64,000 bases of DNA from Pilatotrama ljubarskyi (GCA_022385805.1 MU277680.1:318693-382692); one strand, 5' to 3'; counted from the stretch's first letter, positions 11,854-24,696 are shown. The notes: generated from the letters alone by a model not told the origin. Translations and numbers: made by a program.

Positions 11854-14743
11854 TCAGAGCTTGGGCTGGCACTTGTACCGCTCGTTCGACGCGCCCCGCC
11901 AGTCCACTATACGACGCGCACGTCGCGCCCACATCGTCAACACTATCGACCGAATGACAGAGCGTGCGACTTACCGCACTTCCAGCAGTCGAGCAGGTGG
12001 TCCGGGTCGCTGTCGTGCGCGCGGAACGACGTACGTCAGCGTTCCGCTCGGTCTAGGCCAGGCCCGCAGGCGCATGCGAGCAGGTACGAGGGACAAGGAT
12101 AAGGGCTCACTATTTCCTCTTGATACCGACGAGCCGCCCGTAGTGGCTCCCCCAGAACGCCTGCTGGTAGTCCGGCTCGAACACCGACGCCTCGTTCTGT
12201 CCAGACCGCCAAGCACCGTGTCAGCGCGCCTCGGTAGCGACGGGTGGGAGAGACAGAGGGAAGGAAGAGAGGCGCACCCAGTAGACGCCGGAGTCGGGGG
12301 CGATCTTGCGCAGGGCCCGCGCGTCCGCCTCGAGCCCCTCGTAGATCTGCGCGCGCTGCGACACCGTCGTGTTGTACGCCCAGTAGTCGATGTAGATGAT
12401 CTGTCCCGCCCCCTCGCGTCAGCGCCGCCCTCCCAACGTCCGCACACACCCATCTGAAAAAACGTACGTGCCAGAGAGACTCGCGCCACGCCGGGCTGAC
12501 GCTCGTCAGCCCGTCGTCCTTGAAGAAAAACGGCGCGACGGAGAAGAGGAGGGTGATCGTGTGGCGCTGCGAGGCCGTCATGACCGCGTCGAGCAGCTGC
12601 GTGCGGAGCGTGCTCGAGTTGAAGACAGACGCGGGGATGAGGCGCGAGGCGAGCGCTGCCGGGGCGTCGTTTGGCTGCAGGGCCGATCCGGGTCAGTCGT
12701 GGCGTGGATGAAGTGGAAGAGGGGGGTGAAGGGAGAGGGAAGGAGAGAGGGGGGGGGACGCACCAAAGTGGTGTTCGCGACGAACTGGTTGTAGAACGAG
12801 AGGTAGGACGTCGTCTCCGCGAGGAAGAAGAGGCCCGTGCCGTTCAGCTGCGTCTCGACGAACTGCTGCAGGTCCGCCATCGTCTCCGCCGCCTCCGCCA
12901 TCGTCGCGAGCGGGTTCACGAAGGTGAGACCCAGGTCGGGCTGTATGCGCAGTGCGAAAGTGTTAGCACGAAGAGGGGAACGAGAGGGGTGGGGACGTGC
13001 CTTGATGTATCCGCCCCAGCCTGAAAACGATGAGAATGAGAATGAGCGGACTGTAGAGAGCAGAGGAGAGGCGCACCTTTGGACGCTAGCGGGAGAGCGT
13101 GGTCGATCAAGAACTCGATATACTTCGTCTGCACCTCGATCGACGGCGGCGAGCTGAACCCCGTCCTGATACTACAAACCGCCCGCATCGTCAGCATCTC
13201 CCTTCGGCACGCAGCACACAACCGACGGGGACGGTGAAGCTTACACAGGGGTAGTCAACTGCGGCAGCGCCTTCATCGTCACGCGCAGGACGACGCCGAA
13301 CGTGCCCCCTCCGCCGCCGCGCAGGGCGAAGAAGAGGTCCGGGTGCGAGCACGCGTTGGCGAAGCGGTGTTGGCCGTCGGGCGTGACTACTTCGAATTCG
13401 AGCTGACGTTCCGTTTGTCAAGGGGCGTCCTTGGAGGTGCTCGGGTAGGTGGGACTTACCACTTGGTCTACAGCCAGACCCAACGCGTTCGAGAATGCAC
13501 TAGGAGTGGGTGAGCCACGAGTGTGGGGCACAGGAGGGGTGAAGTGCGAGCTCACCTGTGACCGCCGCCCAAGACGTACCCGCCACCGCCAGCGATAGAG
13601 CTGTCCGCGGCGCCGAGGATCGTGATGTTCTGCGTGTCCGCGAACCTGAACAGGTCGCCGAGGAGCACGCCGGTCTGGTGAGGGGTGGTAGTGAGTAGGG
13701 TATGCTAGCCGGATTGAGGCGGGCAGTGTACGTACACCGAACGTCACTGCTGGGACGCCAGCGTTCTTGCAGCCGGTGGGGACGAAGGACTTGTTGTAGG
13801 AGGTCTGATTACACGGACATCCTGATCAGATGGGGTCCAAACCACCGTTACGCGGACGCGTACCCCCTGTAGGTTATGCGTCTGAAGCGAGAGTGGGTTA
13901 GCACAAACGACTCTCACATTCGAGTTGATAGGAATGGTACTGACCCAAAGCGCCAACGTTCCGGCACCCGTACTGCGACTCGCGTAGTCGTGCTATACGA
14001 ACGATGAACGTACAGAACGAGTGAAGGAACACATCAGACATACACCAGTATTCTTTATCGAGAGCGGCACGCCTGTCTTTCGCGAAAAGTCGAACGCGGC
14101 GATGACGTCCTGTGGGCCTCGCACGTCGATCTGGTGCCAATGCAGCCGAGTCAGCTCTATGCGAGGTGATCTCGTGAATTGAGCTACAGACAAAGTAGCT
14201 TGGCAGGTTCCCCTGTTCGCACTTGTTCGGCGGCAGGAAGGCCTGAGTGTCGTTCGGATTACTGCTGTCGAGCAAACACTGCTCGCCCGTGGCCTGGCAT
14301 ATCGTCCCTGCAGTCTAGTACAGCATAACATTCAGCCCTCTGTTCAGAACAAGGACCTAATACGGCTTTACACACATTCTCGTACGCGCCGAAGTCGGAC
14401 GTGATTAGGTCTGCGAGTGAATAGCGTCGGTGTGAGGTTCTCGTGGACGGTCATGGGATTTACCTGACTGCAGGTACGACTGAACCACCTGCGCGCACGC
14501 CGCACTGTCCGCCTGACCGAACACGTCCGGAGACGCCAGGGGAAAGCACGGGCGCGCAAACGGAACCGCGACCTGCACGCGCCCGCCGAGCGTCGCGTTC
14601 AACGCGTCGAGGGCCCCGGAGTGCGTCGCGGGCGGGAGAAGATGAGAAGTGTGTGCACCCATGTCGGCGGCGGCGTAGTCGGAAATTCTGATGCACCTCT
14701 CTCTTCCACCTATATGATATAAGGCTGCGAGGGAGGGCGGCAT
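11854..14743 (-). CDS. FAD-linked oxidoreductase, berberine-bridge type
   Basis: A many-exon minus-strand gene ending with a TGA at 11854-11856. Visible blocks in order: [11 protein letters not shown] near the start; [27 protein letters not shown] spliced to [16 protein letters not shown], giving the NTGHDY motif whose His carries FAD covalently in this family; [20 protein letters not shown] and [20 protein letters not shown] of the FAD-binding domain (FAD_binding_4); [13 protein letters not shown]; and a C-terminal BBE segment with [22 protein letters not shown] and a last exon [17 protein letters not shown]. The second covalent-anchor position, often a Cys before the Gly-rich loop, reads [11 protein letters not shown] here, so single attachment is likely. 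Enzymes of this type oxidise diverse substrates and are usually secreted or vesicular. The N-terminus is uncertain: no clear signal peptide or first cysteine pair was found. Confidence 0.85.
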
Positions 14744-16757
14744 GCAAGATGGTAAGTATCACTATGGGTGTCCTATCGACATCCGACGACACTTGATCAC
14801 GATCGGATGTTTCACTGGTAGCGGTTGCCCCGCGCCTGGCCCTTAGGCTCGGGCGAGTGGTCTAAAGATGCACGCGCATTGCGATGCGACAGGCCGGCCG
14901 GCTAGGCAGGCAATGGCATCGCAGCAGCGTAAGCCAAGGCGTGGGCTACGACATTGATGGCTGTGCGACGAGAGCTGAGCTGACGTGACCCATCTCGAGG
15001 GCCGCAACACGACGTACCGCGCACCTGCGAAAAACTGGGCTTCGTGGCATCATGATGGTGGTGTAGAGAAGCGTTCAAAGGGGAGGGATTTCGGGTGTAT
15101 CACTGTGGTCATGTTGTCGGCCTCTGTGTTCTTTGTTATCGGCGCTGACGATAGGGGCGTGCCTGAGTTGCGTGGTGCTGCTGTACCTTTCATAGAGCAA
15201 GAGAAGACCGCCCTCAGCTCGAGCACTTCGCCCATCGGCATCAGGAAGCAGTTCTACTCGACAGGCGCCACAACGCCGCCCCTCGGCCGCTCGGCCGATT
15301 CCGCTGCCTATATTTGGGAGGTTTCAGCGCAGGGACCCCTGACACCGCTTGCTTCCACTCTCAGGCTGTCGTGCGCTATGATCGTCCTCCAGACTCCGGG
15401 TTCCGATGCGCATCTGCCGCATGACGCTGATTACACCCATGCAACTTCTCCCCACTAATAACACATCATGAAGATTTCATCGACGTCGGGCATGTCGATC
15501 GCTGTGCGTCGCTCCAATGTACCTGTTCGAACTTGTACAGTGTAAGTCTCGAAAGGAGAGCGACAGCCGTGCCACTGCCACTCGCTACGGCAAAGGGCCT
15601 CACGGAGAGTATCACAAGGCTCTCCTCGGAGTCCTACAGGGGGAGCGAGCAGTGTGCGAGCAAGGGTACGCCATGTGGATCTCTATCGCTGAGGGGTTTT
15701 CTCCGCAAACCTTCGTACGCAGTGAGTGACTGCCTCAGCGTACGATCCCTTTGAAGACGTGCACTAATGCTTCAGAGTAATAGGTTACCTTCGCACATAA
15801 ACTCAGGCGATGTCATCGCGGCCATAACCTCGTACATGTGCTTCAGCAGTGCCCGGGATTGAGCCTTCGCGCCGCTCCGGTATGCTTGGTGTACTCACCT
15901 GCTCTCCACCGTTGAGTAGAGCCACTTCTGTCTTGGCCCGAGGCATTTGCATTCGTGAACCCTACGAGAGATACGGCCCGATTGTGCACAGAGTTGACGC
16001 CCATCCAACTCGCCACACACCAGCAATCCCGTCTGGCCTCGCCATCGCAGTACCAACCATATCGATCTGCGAGCCGGTTTGTGGGGGGTATTCAAGTAAC
16101 CGGTCCAAGGCACGCATACCCGTACCTTGTATCAGAGTCGGCCGAGCCTCTTTACACCAGTGGCCTGCCCGTCTTCCATATCTGCGTGAGCCATTTTCCA
16201 TCATATGTCGTCGCCTCCAGTCGGGAGATCCAGGTCACACTGTAGAGCATCTGTGAGTTGACACACACTCGCCGCACTCCTGGTCATCACGGACGAGCGC
16301 AGCTGATGCCCATGCACTCGCCCTAAGCGAGCGCCAGGGACGCCGAGCGGTGCAGAATGATAGGTACTGTCAGATCCCTCTTGGCCCCGGGCGCCGATGC
16401 ACTGGGCATTGCTCAGAGCTGAGCATCCGCCACACGGCCGTCCTCCATCCGACCGGGGCTCGAACCGTGATGTGGGGTCGCCTCGGGTCATGTTCATAGC
16501 CATGCCCCCTGCACACACGCATGTCAAGGCAAGAGGGGGCCTATTTGATAGATCGGATGCTGCGTGCGAGTACATATCAACGCACTGGCGCGGTGATCTG
16601 CTTGTGCAGCGCCGCTTTGAACTCTCGCTCCAGCTCCTGGCGGTAAGACTGCGATGAGGAGTTCCGAGGGTTGTTCGCTATAGACGCGGATCCTTTGCTC
16701 CTTCTTTTCAGCTTCCGTACGAGAACAACTTCGAGCTTGGAAGTTACCCTACTCGTC
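14744..16757. other. Intergenic between divergent genes
   Basis: About 2 kb between the FAD oxidase (-) and P450-1 (+), likely holding both promoters. Frames at 14985-15458 and 15849-16256 have no recognisable domain or splice pattern. Confidence 0.5.
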
Positions 16758-18900
16758 ATGGAGAACGACATCGCAGCCGCGCTTGTCGCTGGAATGGTGA
16801 GCATTCTATCCTAGCTAGCGCAGCAACACGTCGGAATGCGCACTCATCAATATTGAATTTCCCGCATAGGCAGCATTCGTCGTCCTCCGAGGACGCATGA
16901 TCCAAGGGGACGTCGCCGCCGCCCTCCTCGCCGGACTGTACCTCTCCCTCGCCGGGTTCTTCACGCTCTATCGCCCAGAATGGAATCTCCTCGCCATCCT
17001 TGCCCGCCCAGCATACGTCCTCACAACCTCATTCGCCGCGACGTGGACGTGCTTCATCGCGTACCGGATCTCTCCCCTCCATCCCTTGCACAAGTTCCCC
17101 GGACCGGTGCTGAACCGCATCACCGAGCTACCCTTGGCGTACACTGCGGCTCGCCTGTACCGACACCGTTACCTCTGCGAGCTGCACGACAAATACGGGC
17201 CCGTCGTCCGCATAGGTAACCGCCGTCCCTCTACGTACTACTGCTACGAATCCGGATCCGCGCCTGACCACGTTCGTGCAGCCCCGCACCACATCTCGAT
17301 CAACACCAAGTCCGCGGTGCACACGATTTACAGGTCCGCGCAGTGCTTCAACAAGACGGACGCGTACGACCTGCACCTGAAGGGCGAGGGCGTGTTCTTC
17401 ATCAAGGACCGCGAGCGGCACGCCGTCCGCCGGCGCCCGTGGAACCGCGCGCTTTCCGCCGCTGCGTGAGTGCTCCGCTTGTTTCAGGTTCTCTGTTGAG
17501 GGCGGAGTGCTGATGCGAGGCGGGCATGGTAGGATCAAGGAGTATGCGGAGCCGCTTTTCCGGACGACAAGGGCGTTTGTTGTGCGTATCGCGAAGGATA
17601 GCGGTGAGAAGGGCGTTGTGGACCTTGGGAGGTGTACGACTCATTGGGCGTTCGATACAGCTGTGAGTTCCCGCTCTGAAGGGTATGGTAGAGAGACTCA
17701 TTGGGGACATGCGGCAGACTCTCACGACGTTTGGGGGAAACGGAACAGTGATGGTTTGTATTGAGTAGTGCGTCCATGCCAGGGAATCGGGACTGATGAG
17801 CATGTCCAGAGCATGTTGGCGTCAGACGACCCGGACGACATGGCCAAGAAACCCATGGTAGCTCTGCTCTCGTTCGAGTTGTACGTACCCACAATGTTGC
17901 GAGAGGACAGCGAGGACTTATACTGACTTTCCCCGCAGCTTCAGCCACTTTCCCTGGCTCTTCCATATCATGAAGCACCTGCCATCAGCCGTCTTCCGAC
18001 AGGTCGAAGAGTTCTCTTTGGCTCAAGCCGAAAAGAGGCTTCATGCGGAGAAGATTCAGTTCCGCGACATCTTCTCGTACTGGATCGAGGATGCGGAGCA
18101 CGTCGACGTCGACGAGCTCGCGACAGAGTCCTTAGCCGCGATCGTCGCAGGTGCGCCATACTCCACGCCTCTCGTTTCCAAACGTAACTGACATGGCGTG
18201 CAGCCACGGAGACCCTTAGCTCAATGACAACCCTCGTCTTCTACTTCATCCTGACCAACCCCCACTGGCACACATCCCTCCGGAACGAGCTCGACGCGAC
18301 GTTCACCGCCCACTCACCTCTCTCCATCTCCTCCATGGACCAGCTCGACGATCTGCTCGTCCTCAACGCAATCATCCAAGAAGCATTCCGGATGGGCGGC
18401 ATCTTCTCTGGCCTCGCGCGAGTGGTCCCCGCTGGGGGGGCTGTGATCGAGGGGCAGTATTTCCCGGAGGGTACGGCGGTGTCGGTGCCCATCTATGCTC
18501 AGCATCTCAGCGAGGAGAACTTTGGCGAGAATACCGCTGTGTTCAACCCGGAGAGATGGATGTCGGGCGCGTCGAAGGCGGACAAGAATGCGCTCATGAC
18601 GTTTGGCGTAGGTGAGCGTGCGGCCGCATCGCTCATCGTGCGAATGGATCGGTGACTAACGGAGTGAACTCTCAAGGGGCATTCGGCTGCGTCGGCCAGA
18701 GGCTGGCATACAAACAGACCAGGCTCATCCTCGCCTGCGCGTTCATCCTGCTCGACGTCAAGCTCGCAGACGGATTCGACGCGGCAAAGTTCTGGGCGGG
18801 CGTAGGAAACCTCCGTGCGACGGTGATCAAGGAACCCCTCCCGGCGGTCGTGCAATGGCGGCCAGAAACGACCAGTCACATCGTATTCCCCTCAGTATGA
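16758..18900 (+). CDS. Cytochrome P450 monooxygenase 1 (tandem copy), 549 aa
   Basis: Exons: 16758-16796, 16870-17215, 17282-17465, 17533-17662, 17718-17753, 17810-17880, 17939-18150, 18204-18611, 18677-18900. All introns are GT-AG and the sum is 1650 nt (549 aa plus stop). The N-terminus holds several hydrophobic segments before the proline-rich hinge PLHPLHKFPGP, so it is an ER-anchored microsomal P450. The C-helix Trp lies in RRRPWNRAL, the I-helix is ATETLSSM (Glu-Thr in place of the usual Asp-Thr), the K-helix ExxR is EAFR, and the haem loop is FGVGAFGCVGQRLA with the Cys ligand. Substrate unknown. It is the closest neighbour and paralog of the next gene, with which it shares exon lengths. 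Confidence 0.93.
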
Positions 18901-19767
18901 GCTCCCCTGCCTCCTCGGTCGTGGTCGTGTATTATTGATAATTTATGTATGTATCGAGTATCCTCGCATTCTAGATGAATATCGCTCCTGGCCATCCTAC
19001 AGATGTCCTCGTGATGCCGTGCTCCTGGGAAGGCAAGGTTGCCAATAGGTATGGGGCACACACGCCCAGTCTTCTTCCACCGAAGAGATTATGTGGGTCA
19101 TGTCCACCGATTTGCGGGCTGAGCCTCCCGCGATGACTTGCACACCAGTCCCAGAGCAGCTTTCAAGCAGCAGGACTCCGAGTGGTATACACAGACGGCC
19201 CACGAAGCCCGCAAACAAAGGTCTCCGACCACGAGGGTATGTGCAGTCTTGAGACTCGCTCCCTGGAGGACTGGTGCATTCCTGGACCACTTGAGCTCGT
19301 CCACATCGCAAAACGAGTGCAAGATGACAAGCGCCACAACGGCGTTGGCCCCGGCGCCACCACGGATATCCGTGTCCGATTTGGGCGATGACGCCGCTGC
19401 GGGGGAGCGCCCGTGCCGCCGGCCGGCGAAAGGCTCGTCGTCCGTGCTTCCGCTCACGTCGACGCAGCTGGCAGGAGCGTCTATAGCATGCGGCGTGCAC
19501 GGTCCTTACGCCTCTTCCGCTCCGCGCTGGGAACGTTCCGCCAGGCATAGTATCAAACCCTAGGTCTGCTTTGTGTGTGCTGCATCATGCGCTTCGCAGA
19601 CTTCTTAGCTGGAATACCACTAGTAGTACCGCCATGAGAACACGAGCCCTCAACAGAGGGTGCTCCGTCTGACTGCCTTCTCGTCGCCCCTTGCTCTTCG
19701 TCGTCTCCGAGCCTCCTTGCTCACTTCGCATCGTTCGCGCACCCCTTGACCTGACTCAGGGCCCATG
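18901..19767. other. Intergenic between tandem P450 genes
   Basis: The 3' flank of P450-1 and promoter of P450-2. Short antisense frames show no family features. No repeat linking it to the duplication border was recognised. Confidence 0.55.
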
Positions 19768-21900
19768 ATGGAAGGCGACGTCGCGCTTGCGCTTGCGTGC
19801 GGTGTAGTGAGTTCTCAGGTCGTCTATCCGGGTTGTCGATGCTCACGGACAACACCCCCGTAGGCAGCGTTCCTCGTCCTCCGTGGGCGGATGCTGCAGG
19901 GAGACATCGCCGCCGCCATCCTCGCAGGACTCTACCTCTGCCTGGGCGGAGCCTACTCGATCTACCATCCCGAATGGGGCGTCGTCAAGACTCTCTTGCA
20001 TCCTGCGTATCTCCTCAGCGTCTCTTTCGCTGCGACATGGACATGCTTCATCGCGTACCGCGTCTCGCCTCTGCATCCCTTGTACAAGTTCCCCGGACCG
20101 CTGCTGAACCGCATCACCGAGCTTCCGGTGGCGTACAAGGCCGCCCGCCTCGTAAGACACACCTACCTCTGCGAGCTCCACGAGAAGTACGGGCCCGTTG
20201 TGCGCATAGGTGAGCCAGCCCTCTGCTTCTTCTACAACCGACGCGTACACCCAGGCCAACGCGGTGCTCGTAGCACCGCATGCGATATCCATCAATAGCA
20301 AGTCGGCCGCGTACACGATCTACAAGTCCGCCCAGTGCTTCAACAAGACGGACGCCTACGACTTGCACCTCAAGGGCGAAGGTCTGTTCTTCGTCAAGGA
20401 TCGGGATCGGCACGCGGTGAGGAGGCGGCCATGGAATCGGGCCCTGTCTGCGAACGCGTACGTTCTCGTGCAAGATGACGCCCTAGAGCATTAAGCTGAG
20501 GGGAGATGCTTTCAGGATCAAAGAGTACGCCGAACCTCTGTTCTGGACCGCCCGAGGGTTCGTGGATCGCCTCTTGAAGGACACAGACGAGAAGGGTGTC
20601 GCAGACCTCGTGAGGGTCACGACTCACTGGGCGTTCGATACATCTGGAAGTCCTGTTTCTGAGCACATTGTGGAACATGCGTTCATATCTTCTCTGCAGA
20701 CTCTCACTACGTTCGGCGGAAGTGGTACAGAGATGATGGTAAGACATCTTGGCTAACCTCGTCGGATGTTTCCTTGACGAGCCTATACAGAGCCTGTTGA
20801 CCTCTGACGACCCAGCCGAGCTCGCGGAGAAGCCAAGAGTAGCCCTACTCTCCTTCGACTTGTACGTTACCTCGGCCTAACCCTCCCCGTCGAGGTCACT
20901 CGCTGACCTCTTCGCAGCTTCAGCCACTTCCCCTGGCTGTTCCACATCATGAAGCACCTCCCCTCCGCCGTGTTCCGCCAAGTCGAGGAGTTCTCTTTAG
21001 CGCAGGCTGAGCGGAGGCTGCAAGCCGAAAAGATACACTTCAGAGACATCTTCTCGTATTGGATCGAGGATGCGGAGCATCCGAACGTCGACGAGCTCGC
21101 TACAGAGTCGTTGGCAGCTATCATCGCAGGTGCGTCCTACCCGACCCATATTCGATACTATCCCATACGATGCTCAGACAACTACATGACACACAGCCAC
21201 AGAAACAGTCAGCTCAATGACCGCCCTCGTCTTCTACTTCATCCTTTCTAATCCCCCCTGGGTCACCCGCCTCACCACCGAGCTCTCGAACGCATTCACT
21301 CCTTCCACGCCCCTCACCCCCAGTACCATCGACTTACTCGACGCCCTGCCCGTCCTCACCGCCGTGATCAACGAAGCTTTCCGCCTCGGAGCCATCTTCT
21401 CGGGCCTCGCGCGCGTCGTGCCGAAGGGCGGGGCGACGATCGACGGGCACTACTTGCCGGAGGGGACGGCGGTGTCGGTCCCGATATACGCGCAGCATGT
21501 GAGCGAGGAGAACTTCGGGAGCGACCCGCGGGTGTTTGATCCACAGAGGTGGTTGGAGGGGAAGGTGGATAAGGGGGCGCTCATGACGTTCGGAGCAGGT
21601 GAGTATCTCCTCTCTCACTCTGGGCCTCACATACTCTGTCAGATGACGCGGTTGGCTAACTGCTATCTATCAGGGGCATTTGGCTGCGTCGGCCAACGTC
21701 TCGCGTACAAGCAGACGCGCCTCATCCTCGCGTGCATGTTCCTCCTCCTGGACGTGCGGCCCGCAGACTCCTTCGACCCGAAGAAATTCTGGGCGGGCGT
21801 GGGGAATCTGCGCGCGACGGTGATCAGTGAGCCGCTCGAGGTCGTCGGGCAGAGGCGGGAGAACGCCGGTCAGTGCGTGGTGTTCCCTTCTGCCCTTTGA
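19768..21900 (+). CDS. Cytochrome P450 monooxygenase 2 (tandem copy)
   Basis: A tandem paralog of P450-1. Exons: 19768-19806, 19864-20209, 20274-20457, 20516-20738 (continuous, see below), 20791-20861, 20918-21129, 21197-21598, 21674-21900. Exons 1, 2, 3 and the 71- and 212-nt exons match P450-1 exactly in length. At the position of P450-1's 55-nt intron this copy has 54 nt (20646-20699) whose donor reads GG instead of GT. The stretch has no stop and keeps frame, so the protein would be 567 aa with an 18-residue insert, or 549 aa if it were still removed. Motifs: hinge PLHPLYKFPGP, C-helix RRRPWNRAL, K-helix EAFR, haem loop FGAGAFGCVGQRLA. A second ATG three bases upstream (19765) is possible; 19768 matches the paralog. 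Confidence 0.92.
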
Positions 21901-22948
21901 TGCTTGATGTTCTTGGAGTGGTGCTCCGGATACTGGCATTAGCTGAGATGTACGCACGGCTTGGGCCGTTTCTGTTTGTGTTCTGTTCCGAGCTGGTGCT
22001 GGTCTGTTCTCTGCGTTCTGTGATCTATGAACTGTGCAGTGATATTCTGTTCTGCGCGTTCTGTTCTGTAGCTCTATCGTGATGGATCCCAGGCTTGCTC
22101 GTTCTCCCCATGCGCGCCTGCTTCAAACGCAGATGGCCGCCGCACCGCACGGGTTCTCCTTCTCAGACTCCCGCCCAGGCCGGTCCTGCTCCCCTTCTCT
22201 CAGTGGGCGCTGCAGATCTGACAATCCCTTCCGCGCTCGAGCTTCCGCCGGCGAGAACCTGATGAACCTGAGGCTGCCATGATGTGTTCCGCCGGGCTGT
22301 TCCCCCAATGTAATGATATCCACACGCAGCACGTACGTACTCCGGCGGGCACACCTCGTGATAAACCCAAAGCCCTCCATTAATAGAGCCGGAAGATGAT
22401 TGCGGCCCTCGACGAGCTTCTCTGATGAAAGGGTCCCCCTTCGACCAGGGCCCGCATCTGCTTCCTGAATATCGAATCCTCGGACGTCCGGCCAATAAGC
22501 TTGGCTTCTGGATGCCCCGTGGAAAATGGTGGCCGGGGGCTCTTCCATTACAATATCGTAACTTACGCCGCGCGGTCCACGGTGACGCGTGACGGTCCAG
22601 CGGTCTGCGTGCGGCACAAGGCGGCACAGCCTCCGAACCGGCCCCTGCGGCGTGTCTTGTTCCGCGCTGGGCCCCGCACATCTGCGAGGGTGCGTTCGAA
22701 TGACTGGTCAAGGGATCCGGATTCGAAGCAGCGCGCACGCGAGCGGCAAGGCGGATTGCAAAGCTCCAGTATGGATGACTGGGGTCGTCGAGGGTGCATG
22801 ATCAATCATCAGGATGCTCGCTATTTGAGCGGCCTGCGACGTCGGGGCTGTCCCCCTCAGTCTTCCAGCTGCAGGCGCACTCTGCAGATCTCCCCCGCGC
22901 CACTCACTCGTCCTCATATTGCACTAGCACCACCACCCACATACCGCA
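21901..22948. other. Intergenic, promoter side of the reductase gene
   Basis: Starts with a TTCTG/TCTGTTC-rich stretch (about 21965-22075), probably the 3' UTR of P450-2. The frames at 22123-22738 on the minus strand lack domain features. Confidence 0.5.
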
Positions 22949-24562
22949 ATGCCCGCCGTCCAGCCCCCCGCGACCGTCCTCGTCACCGGCGTGTCCGGCT
23001 TCAGCGGCGCGTGGATCGCCCGCGCGCTCCTCCAGAACGGCTACAGCGTCCGCGGCACCGTGCGCAGCGAGGCCAAGGCCAAGTACGTCTCCGAGCTCTT
23101 CAAGGAGTTCGGCGACAAGTTCAACGCCGTCATCGTCCCCGACATCTCCAAGGCGCGTGCGATGCTCTGGCTGGCGCGGCGTGTACTGACGGAATCCCGA
23201 CTCTCCAGCCCGACGCGTTCGATAGCGTGATCGACGACTCGGTCGATGCTGTAGTGCACGTCGTGCGTATCACCTTGCGCATTGCCTCGCGCGATGCCTT
23301 GTAGGGCTCACGATCGACTATCTCGCGTACGCTATCTAGGCCGGTGTCGCAGAGCTCGCCCGGTCAGACGCTTCGGGTGCGGACAAGTCTCCTGCCCTCC
23401 GTCGTCTATTCAAGCGTGTATTCACCTCCTCCTCCCGCTCCTCTTCTCGCCGACCAGAGATCTTCGGGCCCAACACCGACGGCGTCGTCAACCTCCTCCA
23501 GAGCACCCTCCGGAAAGGGTACGCGCGCCGCTCTCCCTCTGAACCCTGGCGTCCGCGCAGACCCATGACTAACGGATGGGTGCCGCGCTGCAGGAAGAAC
23601 GTGAAGCGGTTCGTGTACATGTCCTCCGCGCAGGCGATGCTCGGGAACGAGGACATCTTCCACGTATACACCGAGGTGCGCGTCCTCCGTCCTTCCCAGC
23701 ACCCTCGCGCGCTCACCTTTCTGGGGACAGGATGACTGGGCGGAGAAGGACCTCGCGCTTGCGAAGGAGAAGGGCAGCGAGGCGGGCGGCGTCGCGCTGT
23801 ACCGCGCGAGCAAGGTCCTCGCCGAGCGCGCGATCATCGACTTTGTCGAGAAGCACAAGGGCGAGATCGGCTGGGACGCGACGCGGCTCCTCCCTGCTTG
23901 GGTGCGTTGCGCTCTCTGTTGAGGCTAGCGTACGTTCTGCTAACGGGTTTGACAGATCTTCGGCGTGAGTGATGACCGAAGTCGTGTATCAGGAACGTGC
24001 TGAACTGTCTCCCCTTCCCTCACAGCCTCTCATCCACGACGTACGCCTGCCTCTTCTTCCCTTACGCGTACCCCAGCTAACTCATCGGATGCCAGTGGAA
24101 GAAGTTCGACGACCTGAACCTCTCCTCGAAGGTGATCTACCAGCACCTCACGACGCCGCGCGACGACGACAAGGTGAACGAGTACGGGTCGGACTGGATC
24201 GACGTGCGCGACGTCGCGGACGCGTTCGTCGCCGCGCTCAAGGTCGAGGAGGCCGGCAACCAGCGCTTCATCCTCGACGCCGGCGCGTACACGTACCAGA
24301 ACCTCTGTGCGTGTCCCTTCTTGGTTCGTTCTCCGCAGGCGCGTACGTGGCTGACGCGATGGTGGTCGTAGACGACGCGGTGCACGCGACGGACCCGAAC
24401 TTGAAGGGCGTCGTCCGCGGGAACCCGAACGCGCCGCCGTTCTCGTTCCCGGGCCCGTTCTGCGACCCGTCGAAGACGAAGCGCATCCTCGGCCTGAAGG
24501 AGTTCAGGCCGCTCGGCCAGTGCGCGGTCGACACGTACAAGAGCATCCAGGCGAAGTTGTGA
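22949..24562 (+). CDS. Extended SDR / dihydroflavonol reductase-like protein
   Basis: The N-terminal Rossmann motif is VLVTGVSGFSGAWIARALL (TGxxGFxG type, for NAD(P)H). Exon 1 is 22949-23152 and appears to end at a GC donor (GCGCGT), followed by exon 23209-23262 with FDSVIDDSVDAVVHV. The region 23263-23530 is hard to splice; EIFGPNTDGVVNLLQSTL is clearly family-like. Then come VKRFVYMSSAQAMLGNED, the catalytic YRASK (YxxxK) near 23810 with LAERAIIDFVEKHKGEIGW, WKKFDDLN, WIDVRDVADAFVAAL, and a C-terminal exon ending at 24560-24562. This family reduces aldehydes or ketones to alcohols with NADPH, in the cytosol. The substrate cannot be told from sequence. Neighbouring P450s make a role in the same pathway plausible. 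The exon map in the second quarter is tentative. Confidence 0.85.
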
Positions 24563-24696
24563 CTGAACGCGGACTTTTGCGATTGTGTGAGAGGTGGTAC
24601 ATGATGTGCCGCTGTGAGGGCATCCGGTAGCATCATTCAAGTTGTGTTGTATCTTGGACGTCACTGTAAAAGTCTGTACTGTATACGTGAACGATT

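Noticed and set aside
22163..22738. 191-codon minus-strand frame
   Set aside because: No domain, overlapped by another frame in the same place, lies in the promoter region of the reductase gene.
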